This document shows positions 11,838 to 21,064 of a stretch of DNA of 64,000 bases, in pieces. The first letter of the stretch is position 1; each line of letters starts with the position of its first letter. Source of the DNA: Amorphophallus konjac (lineage: Eukaryota; Streptophyta; Magnoliopsida; Alismatales; Araceae). Both the position numbers and the translations under genes were made by a program. The notes beneath the pieces are model-generated. The model made no database searches. It saw only the letters and a list, made by a program, of their open reading frames with translations, and was not told the origin of the DNA. The DNA lies in contig CM040125.1 in the NCBI GenBank assembly GCA_022559845.1, forward strand, positions 288,100,200 through 288,164,199, given 5' to 3'.

Positions 11838-12673
11838 CGGTGCTCCCGGCCGCCACATCATAAACAAGCGCCGAGACGCTTCCAGCATTCTTCGGCTGCG
11901 TGGCCAAACTTCTCGTAGAAAGTACAAGCCACCATGACTTGCTTTTCTTCTTCTTTAGCCTTCTTGTTCTTATGGTAGCCACTACCATTCCCATTCCGTG
12001 ATATCTTCTTGCTATCACAGGATTTGTAAGGTTCTGTGATACTAAACTTTCCCTTCTTTTCATGCCGATCAGACCTTCGGCTCGGCTCCTCTCCTTTACC
12101 TCTAAGTTTTTCGACCTTCTCCAAGGTCCTTTCGCATAGATGGGCCCGTTGGACCATCTCCGCATATGTACGGATGTTTTGAGATCCTAGTTGTTGGATA
12201 AAGCCAGACCTTAAACCGTCCATAAATCAGTTAGCTTTTAATAAGTCGATACTAACCAGATGAGGAGCATAAGGCGCCAGCCTAGAAAATTGGAGTTCAT
12301 ACTCTGCTACTGTCATCATGCCTTGGCGTAATGAAGCAAATTCCATAGCTTTCCTCTCCTTGACATGTTCGGAGAAGTATTTAGCTCGGAAAAGGGTGAG
12401 AAATCCCTCCCAAGTATGTGGTGCATCTTGAGGCGGTGCAAGAATTGACTTCCACCATGTACGGGCATCTTTATTGAGTTGGAATGTGGCAAGATGAACC
12501 TTCTCTTGGTCAGCACATTGCACAACCTCAACTATGCGATTCATTTCGTCAATCCAATTCTTGGCTTCATCTGGATTAGAGGAACCAGAAAATCGTGGAG
12601 GATTTAGGCTCCTGAAGTTGCGATGAAAATCACCAGCACCAGCTCTTGCGCCAGCTTGAGCCATATTTTCCAA
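11838..12673 (-). pseudogene. Element A gag (capsid and nucleocapsid)
   Basis: The start Met at 12671-12673 is chosen because it begins the long frame about 300 bases downstream of the PBS. The retrotransposon Gag core spans about residues 15-148 (PPRFSGSSNPDEAKNWIDEM, ARTWWKS, FRAKYFSEHVKERKAMEF, LRQGMMTVAEYELQF). A stop at 12227-12229 ends the first block. The frame resumes with MDGLRSGFIQQL, a Lys/Glu-rich linker and two degraded zinc knuckles. The first reads C-T-F-Y...GHAAEEC, with its second Cys changed to Tyr. The second contains a stop at 11858-11860 before CGGREHRMPDC. It would form the virus-like particle and bind genomic RNA; this copy is broken. Confidence 0.9.
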
Positions 12674-12962
12674 TGCCTAGGTGAGACCCGCAACGGTCTG
12701 TTGCATTCCACCGCAATCAACACGGTGAGCCATTGTAAGAATGAGATAACTGAGAAAAGCGATAGGTTTGTTATTCTCCATGGAATTTAAAGGAAGTTAG
12801 CTTAAAGATATATCCTAAACAACTAGCTCATCCCGGGTTCTACCCAATTCTCACATGGGTTGGAGATTCCTTTCTAGTTTCATAGGTGTGGGTCCTTAAA
12901 CCTTGGACTTAGCCTATGACATGATATATATATTTCATAGAATAAGTAAGTTCTTTGACTTA

Positions 12963-12975
12963 GGCTCTGATACCA
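12963..12975 (-). promoter_or_regulatory. Primer-binding site, element A (initiator Met tRNA type)
   Basis: On the minus strand TGGTATCAGAGCC lies seven bases inside the 5' LTR end. TGGTATCAGAGC is complementary to the 3' end of plant initiator methionine tRNA. The 12674-12962 stretch between PBS and gag is leader; I see no other feature in it. Confidence 0.9.
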
Positions 12976-12982
12976 CCTTAAC

Positions 12983-15900
12983 TGTCACGTCCCGAGATTT
13001 ATGCAGCGGAAACAATCGGGAACGTGAACAACCGGCATGTTAAGCCTCTTGCAAGCAATATAATTAGAGTGCCAGACAATCACACAAAGTAATTGCACAA
13101 GTAATTCACTAAAATCTTCATTTTGATTTCATATAAATAACCATCAGTATACATAAGATCTTTGACTCTTAACATTCTTACACCATAGCCTCAAGAAAAC
13201 AAAAATTACATAATGACTTGGCTGGACATTAGAAAACTAAGGCTTCTCTCGTCCACATGACCTTCAGTTGCTCTCGGACCCGCTACTTGTATAATCCAAA
13301 TCCGATTCACTAGTCCTTCCTGAAACATTTGAGAAAGTAGGTAATGAGCACACTTGCCCAGTAGGTATCTTCGTATCAACATGATGACAATCTTAAAGTG
13401 ATTAACATATTTAGCTCTAGAGAAAGTTAAATCATACGAATATGGTAAAACATGCGAACAGAACCAAAATAGCAAGATATGGTCAAAACAAGATATTATA
13501 ATATGACTGAGCAAGTATATAACAAGAATATAACAAGAATGTAATTTTGGCCTTTCCATGAACAAGAATGTAACAAGAATGCACTTTTCATAACCATAAA
13601 GGCTATGCACTAGAAAGTCATGTAACTCGCAAGAATGTACTTTTACTTTGCAAGTACTTCGTGAATATTTGTGGATATTCGTGGATCTTCACTTATTTAT
13701 AAAGAAAGTACTCTCAGCGCAACGTGACGCCAGTAGCATCATACCCCATGGTTTACAGTATATTTTTGACAATCAGCAAAGGGGACTAGCATAGAGCCCT
13801 TGAACATAATCCGTGCTCGAACTGCATCTTCTAGTATAAATCAAGCTACTTCTACGAGTACAACAATAATGTTGGCCAATAAGGTAACAAGTTCAATAAT
13901 AGTTTTGTGACACAACGTCAATGGAAGAATGCACCAAATATGAATATAAGAATTCAAAGAAATGAATTAATAACTAGGTCATGCTTTGGAAAGAATTCGA
14001 CAGCGTAACGGTACATTCATTAATTTCCATAATTTATTTAGACATCTTTGGAATAAGGTGAAAAGTTCTAGATAATCAATAGACCATCTTGAACATAGGA
14101 ATACTCAACCCAAAGGCAAAACCATGGGTTAAACATTAAAAAAGAAGCTGGAACCATGCGGTCTAGGGCAGGGCCGATAGGTGACATTGGTGGTCTATCA
14201 ATAGGCCGCTAACTGACTCTGGCGGTCATACATTAGGCCGCTAAGGTCCAGAACTCATTAAAACACCGGTAAGTGCTTTCTAGACAATTGGGCTTTTATG
14301 GTACAACCAGCTCGGCGTCCTAGTGGGAATCCCAGGCTCGCGGAGACTTATGGAGGCCTTGAAACAAGATCACCTAGTCCTTTGGATGGAATATCCAATG
14401 GAGAGGTTCACTAGTCCAAGATGGTGTTCTTAATGTGCAACGTGTAACCAATGACAACATACCGGAATATGTGTGATGTACTTAAGAAAATGACTCTTAG
14501 ATAAGAGAGATCATGATAAAACAGCGATCAAATAAGTCCATAAACCTTATAAAAACGTGCCCAAAAATACAAAAGTATAAGTTTTAGGCAATGAAATTAA
14601 TATAGATTAAAAACAACTTCTAAGTGTATAAGAACATGAAATCATCTAAGATGAGTAGGGAATGTAACCAAGTATATGAAAGCAGTACTTAAAACAGGAC
14701 TAAGACTTATTTAGCTAGGCTTATTATATGATAAATAAGGTTAATCTGCTTTATGTTTCGGGTTAACATAAATATAGAATTCATAAAATGAAAACAGTCT
14801 AGAGAGGACCATTTCTTGTGGCTAGCGGTCTATTGTAGGACCGTTTGTAAAACGTATGCGGTCTCTTGAAAGACCGTTTCTCCCTGTGTTGCAGACAGAT
14901 CCAAACCCAAAGTTCAGACCTAATCTATAGCCAGTTAATGTATGAACTCATGCTAGAGATATATATAACATGCTGCAAGGGTATAACATCGTGAAGATAC
15001 AGGGATTTTGCATAGATTTTAACAAAGATTGTTATCTTTGTAATTAGGGTTTGGAATGATGCATGCTTCAACCTACATGCGCAATGTTACCAAATCATTA
15101 ATTACGACATGTACCATGCATGAAATTTCATAAAACAAGAGGGATTTTACTCCTAAGATCATGTTTAAGCCGTTCATGAGATAACCTACCTCTATTTTGG
15201 GCTTTAGGCTTCGAATTTAGGGCTGGACGTTAACCCTAATTTCTTGCTCGTCCTGAACTGAAGTAGTAACTTCTTGCCCCTCTATCTCCCGATTCTCTTG
15301 ACCTAAAGATGTGAAATTTGGTGGGTAAGAAGAGGGTACTAAAAGGAACAAATCGTTCTAAAGAACCTCTATCTAATTACCTCGTTTGGGACTTCTATTC
15401 TCCTAATCTTTCTGGGTCGGTCGCACAGTTTCCTGAGTTACTTTCACCGAACCAACGTCTTTGCAGACTTCTATCTTCCTGTAGGCTTGATCTCCTAGAA
15501 CGAAATTTTGAGAAAAGTTAGATCTAACTAAGATAAACAAATTCCTAGAAGAAACTTACCTCTAATTCGACCTCTTTACCTTAGTTCCATGCGAGCCAAA
15601 AGTAAGGGTCGTGCAGGTTGGTTCTAGGGTTTATTTATAAGGTTTTAGCTAGGGTTTCATGGATTGGAACAATTCTAGAGTCCTTATTAGGTGTAAGATC
15701 GATCCTCAAGAGTTCTAAGCATGATTATACTTCTATCTAGTAGGGAATTTGGACGCTAAAAATCCAACCTTTTTTCGTTTTCTTATACTTACAGAATCTG
15801 CAGAGCTTAGCGGTCATTTATGAGACCGTTTTCCTATGGCTTGTGGTCTTGCGATGGACCGCTTTTTATCTTGGGCACCGAATTTGAACCCAGTTCAAAC

Positions 15901-16174
15901 TCTTGTACCATTATCCATCTTTTTATCCTAAAATATTCCTGCTTATCTCCTTAATTCCGTAAATGCGTCAATTTCAAGCTTCTATAACTTGGGCCAAAGT
16001 TTCAAATTATAATTTGGGCCAATTGGATTTGTCAAAATGGGCTAATCCTCTTGGATTAGCATATGCCTAAATAATTATTTTTAATTAACTCTAATTCAAT
16101 CAATAGCCCATTTAAATGCTTAATAATTATATTTTTAATCCTGAAAAACTCTTAGAAAATCCTCGGGTGTTACA
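12983..16174 (-). repeat. Element A 5' LTR
   Basis: 3192 bp, TGTCACG...GTTACA, partner of 2817-5982. Promoter TATA box at 15632-15639 (minus). Contains GCGGTC/GACCGC inverted motifs around 14160-14240, 14815-14875 and 15805-15865, as does the other copy. Confidence 0.95.
15632..15639 (-). promoter_or_regulatory. TATA box, element A 5' LTR
   Basis: TATAAATA on the minus strand at the position equivalent to 5440-5447. This is the copy that would drive the full-length transcript. Confidence 0.6.
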
Positions 16175-16519
16175 ATGTAGGGGTCAGAGATCTTAGGATT
16201 TTCCTAACAAGGTCACTCTGAGTGTATTGTTTTCCCAGAAGTTTTAAGCTGTTTGTTAGTTGAGCAAACCTTGCATACATTTCAGAGATAGATTCGTCTC
16301 GTTTCATTCTAAACATTTCGTAATCAGAAGTTTACATGTTGGCCTTGGTGGCCCTTACCAATGATGTCCTTTCATAGATTAACTCAAGCTTATCCCACAT
16401 TTCTTTTACAGATTTGCAAGTGGATACTCTCGAGTAATCTGTGGGGTGGATGGCACACTGCACGATGATCATGGCACTCTAATTTGTTGTGGATTTCTTA
16501 ACCTGGTCTGGTGTCTAGG
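16175..16519 (-). pseudogene. Element C gag, central UBN2 core
   Basis: This 345-bp island lies between A and B. On the minus strand it encodes the heart of a copia-type Gag (UBN2 family): CAIHPTDYSRVSTCKSVKEM, WDKLELIYERTS, DESISEMYARFAQLTNSLK and VRKILRSLTPTWHT. It joins the right-hand piece (30359-30566) upstream and the left-hand piece (1620-2811) downstream. The homologous Gag in element G (54167-55514) shows the same order without interruption. At least one in-frame stop follows ATKANM. Its two edges are the target duplications ATGTA (16175-16179) and CTAGG (16515-16519). Confidence 0.85.
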
Positions 16520-18890
16520 TGTAACGACCCAGAGTTCAGGATACCGATATACCGATAACATCGATACACCGATACCAAGAACTGGGGAAGCCACCCAAGA
16601 GGCTGATGAGGCCCCCGAAGGGTTAGTAGGGTTTTGTCGAGGGAATGTATAATGAACTGGAATTTGGAACGTGTAGATTACAATTACGTAATAAAATTAA
16701 CACAAGTGCGGAAGCAATTCAAAATAACCAGAGTGATATATATATACTAGTCCAGATAAACAAGAGTACTAGTCCACAAGGGTACAACTACGCGGGGCAT
16801 ACCCCGGCAAAAGTACAACAAAAGCCTCAAAAGGCGGCTCGACTAAAGCTGGCAGCTAGACGCAGTCTCCTAAACAGCATACGAAGCACCGGGAGACGAC
16901 GGGCGTGGCTCACCTGAAAAGAGAAGGGTGAGTTACAGCCAGACTCAGTAGGGGTCACGCGGATCCCTACCTCGCACTAAACAAGCATTCATGCATAAAT
17001 AAAGAAAATTAGAGCATGCATTTAATTAAAGTGACAGGCAATGGCATGAATAAACTACTCAAGCAAAGCTGTAAACTCTAACTACGCAGGTAGAATAGCT
17101 AACACATGCCAAAGCTAAATAAATGCAAGCGACTAAAACTAAATCTACCAAAATAGAACAAGCCTTAACTAATCCAAATAATAAGGAAGGACAACCACTG
17201 GAGCAGAAACTAGAAGCGTCCACTGACGACTTACACTGCGTCTCAAGCACTCGCAGTCGTTAAACGACAAGCTGAGCGCGTAAACAGTACCAAACCAAGT
17301 GACCAGTCGGAGTGGCACCCGTCGGTGTCAGTCCATAGTCTCTGACCACGTGTGCACACACTGACTCTAGCCTGAGCCAGGCCCTCTAGCTAGTTTTCTC
17401 CCTTGGTAGGACGCTACCATTGGCTGGGAGCCCACGGAACTAGCTTACAAACCGTGTATGGGAAACAGCCCTCCGCTATCCTCAAGCGGGTCGGCACTCA
17501 ACAGACCTTAGGGCAACAACAGTGGTTCCATTGCATGGAAAGAAAAGTTATTCTATTGGGATGTAGAAATACGCCATCAAATACTATGGTAACGTAAACA
17601 TGGCATATATATAGAATGGAACACATAACGAGATGGCTGGCAACTATTTCAAACCAATAGGCAAGCGGCGGTCGGGTGCCCACGCGCTACATGAAAGCGA
17701 CGGTCGGGGACTGGCGCGTTACACCAAGAACGACGCATCAGTCTCCATCCGTTACTTCCGCCTGAGTTCCAGCTCAAAAGACCCAAAAGGGAATGTGACG
17801 GTAGGGGCCCTGCGCGTTACATCAATGCAACGCGTTGGGTCACCGCCATTACATCCACCCGAGGCCAAAACCCAATATACAGCGTTTGAAATAAGTCGCA
17901 GGCGAAGCGACGCACTCGCTCAGGCGTGTCGGACGGAAGCGACGACCGGTCGACTGGCCGTCGGGCTAACTGCCTGACCTAGTCAACGCAAAAAGCAAGA
18001 CGAGTAACGGATGGGGATCCCACCGTTACTCTCCAAATAACGCACCCCCATCGGGCCGTTGTTTGGAAACGACGCGTCCTCTAAGGACCGTCAGGCATGT
18101 GACGGTTCCTGGCAGGACCGTCACACCACCTGGGACAAGGGCGGGTTCGGTTTAAAAATCGGAGCCCTCCCAGACGATAAAAATCGTCAGGTATCGACGT
18201 AGAAACCTGTAACCTGTCAAACCATACATCGTATACAACAATTTAACACCTAAAAACAGCACATGCAATGCCTAAAAGCATAAACTCAAGAATTTAACTA
18301 AAACCCCACAAATAGGAAAAATGGACATTATGCGTGCTACGGGGATCTAATCGAAAGAACGAGCTATAGGAAATGATCCTAGCAAGATCAGGATTCCATC
18401 CCCCTACCTTTTGCGAGCGGAAACCGACGAAATGGCCGCATGCAAGGAGGAAGAGCCACAAGGCCTTCACACTCCACCTCGATCCCACGATCACCGAATC
18501 ATGCCGAAATGGGTACCCACGCGTTCCTCTCAATGCGAGGAATCCAACGGTGCCAACCACGCCTCAAACAGACGTCGACTCGCCCGAATCCCAAGAGAAA
18601 TGGGGGAGAGGCGATCGACTAGAGAGAGAGAGAGCGTGAGGGAGAGTGAGATCGACGAGGGAGAGAGAGGGGGTGAGGGATTAAAAGAAATAAAAATAAA
18701 ATTAAAAAATATATATAATATAATTATTATATATATTAAAATCTTATTAATTTCTAATAACCCTCAAAGCTCCAAATAAATCCAAAAAAATACCAGATAA
18801 ATTCCTAAAAATCCAGAAAAATAGCCGAAAATTCCAGAACAAATACAAGAACAAAATCTGTTAAGGATCCATTAAGGCACGGGCCTTACA
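16520..18890 (-). repeat. Element B 3' LTR
   Basis: 2371 bp, partner of 27985-30353. Contains many GACGGTC/GACCGTC inverted motifs at 17690-18135, an AT-only tract (18705-18740) that could hold the TATA box, and a GA-rich stretch at 18618-18672. Open frames such as 16645-16917 are present in both LTR copies and are not called as genes. Confidence 0.95.
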
Positions 18891-18906
18891 GTCCCTCCCT
18901 CCTAAT
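18891..18906 (-). promoter_or_regulatory. Polypurine tract, element B
   Basis: Minus strand reads AGGAGGGAGGGAC directly against the 3' LTR start TGTAAGGCC. Confidence 0.85.
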
Positions 18907-18967
18907 AAAAATTTCGCCCTCGAAATTTACAACAGAAAAAGGAGGAAACTGAGAGAGGACATATACC

Positions 18968-19610
18968 TTACTGGAATAAGAAAGGAAAAAGCTGACGCAT
19001 CTCATCTTCGCGTTCCCAAGTGGACTCATTACCAGAGTGACGCTGCCAAGCAACTCTGACCAGAGGAATAACTTTATTTCTCAACCGCTGCTCACGACGG
19101 TCTTCAATTCTGAGAGAAAACTCTGGCGCAGACAAATCAGCGGTCACTTCAGGCCAAACTGAATCATCGAGAACATGAGAAGCATCCGGCACATATTTCC
19201 TCAACTGAGATACGTGGAACACATCATGAATAGCTTGCATGGCCGCGGGTAGTTGCGGACGATAAGCTACTTGACCAATAGCCTCAACAATCGGAAAAGG
19301 GCCAACATACCGCGGACTAAGCTTTCCACGCTTCCCAAACCTGGAAACACCTTTCATCGGAGATATTTTAACAAACACCATATCTCCTAGCTCAAATTGG
19401 AGTGGACGTCTGCGCTGATCTGCATAACTTTTCTGTCGACTCTGAGCCGTCAACAATCTCTGCCTGATCAGACGAACCACATCCGAACACTGCTGCACCA
19501 TCTCAGGTCCTGTCAACAACCTGTCCCCAACATCAAACCAGTTCAAGGGAGTACGACAAGGACGACCATATAGTGCTTCATAAGGAGCCATTCCAATACT
19601 GGAGTGAAAA
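18968..19610 (-). pseudogene. Element B integrase C-terminus with chromodomain-like tail
   Basis: The minus-strand frame of about 207 codons starts at GMAPYEALYGRPCRTPLNW, next to the LINE target duplication. It continues with QRRRPLQFELGDMVFVKISP (GPF/Y-type integrase module), GPFPIVEAIGQVAYR, HDVFHVSQLRKYVPDASHV and a chromodomain-like tail. The tail has RREQRLRNKVIPLVRVAW and ESTWEREDEMRQLFP, closing with a stop at 18968. The tail's form matches Del/Tekay chromoviruses. No stop interrupts this piece, and it is separated from the rest of integrase (23913-24815) only by the LINE. In a live element it would tether integration to chromatin. Confidence 0.9.
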
Positions 19611-19612
19611 AC

Positions 19613-21064
19613 GGGTCAGATTGGCATGCGTTTCTCTCTCCTCCTGTTTCCCTCCCGCAGGCCCCCTCCCTGCGTTTGCTTCTCCCTGCCGTGGGCTACC
19701 TCCATCCTGAGTGCTTGACCTCCGGCGATGGTTGGCGGTGGGGGGGGGGAGGCCTTGTGCCTCCCCCCTCCCCTCCTTCCCCCTCTCTTTCGCTGCGTGG
19801 TCTCCCCGTGCCCGCTCCTGACGCTGTCGGTTCCCTCCTACGCTGTTCGGAGAACTCTGTTCTCCCTTCACCTGCTGGCCTGGGCTCCCCCGTGGATGGT
19901 GGTGAAGTTGTGGTGCCCCTCGCCGTCGTGCTAGGCCGCTCTGGGTGTCCTCCCGGTGCCATCCCACCGTCCGTGGGCTCCCCTCCGCCTTCGCTTGCCG
20001 TGGACGTGGCCGTCTCTGGTATTTTCTGTGCTGCTGTGGAAGGCTCGGCCGCTGGTGGCATGGCCTCCCCAGCCCCTGGTAGTGTCTCTTCTACCTGCTT
20101 CACCTCTCCCCCGGTCTGCGATCATGCTCCGTCCTTCATCTCCGGCACCTTGTCTTCTCCTCTGGCCATCTCTTCCCCTCACGGCGAGATCCCTCGCGGT
20201 TCCCTGTCTGCCCCGCCACCATCTCCTGCTTGCCACGTTTTTCCCCATGCCAACACGCCACCTCCTTTGGCCTCATCTCTACTGTTCATCGCCCACCCTT
20301 TTCCCTCGCATTCACTGTCCTCGGGGCCCTCCCCTCCTCCGCCAATCGTTTTTCCCCACTCGGTCACACATTCGTTGGCGGGAGCTCCTACCTTGATCTC
20401 TCCTTCCGTTGACTTACCTAACGTGTTGACCCCCTCCCTTTTGGATGGGACGCAAGGCAAATACGGTGCCCTATTTTCTCTTGAGGCCGCTCGCGGGTTG
20501 GCTTCCTCTGCCCCGGCGGCTTCCTTCCACGCACACCCGGCCACCTTGGTGGAGCCCCTCGCGGCTCATGGCTTCCCTGTTACGGCCCCGACTGCTCAGG
20601 CCAAGGAGGCCTCCGTGGTGCCTTCGCCTATCCCTGCAACGGAAGTCTCCCCTATTCATCGTGGGCCTCCTTGCCCACCCCCTGAACAGGGGACGCTCAT
20701 GGCCTCTACGGCTTTGCCACCTTCGGCCAGTGCGGCCACTTGGGCCCCCTCGGCGTCGACGCTACATCCAGGCGGCCCCTCGCCCTCGGCTCCTCCAACG
20801 GCTACCCAACCGACGGCAGGCGGTGGCCGGCCTCCTGCGCCCTGTGCTCCTGTCGCGGGGAGGGCCTCTCCTGCTGCTCGCGGTTCTCCCCCCGTGCCGC
20901 CTCGGTCTACCCCCTGGCCATCTGGGTGCTCCTCGGTCAGCCCGTCCTTCGCACAGGTCGTTCATCGGTCTTTCTACCCCCCTCCCTCCCTCTGCCCATC
21001 CATGCTCCGGCCTTCACGGACGCCGGTGAGCCTGCCACCATCTTCTCCCAGGAAGAGATTTTGA
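19613..21064 (+). pseudogene. LINE ORF1, N-terminal Pro/Ser-rich part (frame 2)
   Basis: Open from the LINE's 5' edge to 21064 with no stop. The ATG at 19604 lies in the target duplication, so it is not the LINE's own start; a later Met such as the one near 20059 is more likely. The sequence is almost wholly Pro, Ser, Ala and Thr, with no domain I recognise. Near 20935-20960 it reads SPSFAQVVHR, which resembles the short motif preceding DUF4283 in plant LINE ORF1 proteins. Since DUF4283 itself continues in the next frame, a frameshift between about 20955 and 21020 probably separates two halves of one protein. Low complexity makes the reading uncertain. Confidence 0.6.

Larger units (their letters stand above)
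2817..16174 (-). mobile_element. Element A: Ty3-gypsy chromovirus, Del/Tekay-like, complete but defective
   Basis: The element is bounded by two ~3.2-kb LTRs starting TGTCACG and ending GTTACA. The 5-bp target duplication ATGTA is exact (2812-2816 and 16175-16179). It is inserted in the gag of element C, on the minus strand. In transcription order it has 5' LTR (12983-16174), primer-binding site, gag, protease, reverse transcriptase, RNase H, integrase with chromodomain-like tail, polypurine tract and 3' LTR (2817-5982). From 12673 to 8629 gag and pol share one frame, without a frameshift but with seven in-frame stops. Long LTRs, a single gag-pol frame and the C-terminal integrase extension point to the Del/Tekay chromoviruses. 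A 2.3-kb element interrupts the integrase. Confidence 0.93.

Noticed and set aside
16645..16917. 90-codon frame, near-identical copy at 28110-28382
   Set aside because: Inside the two LTRs of element B; low information and no domain.
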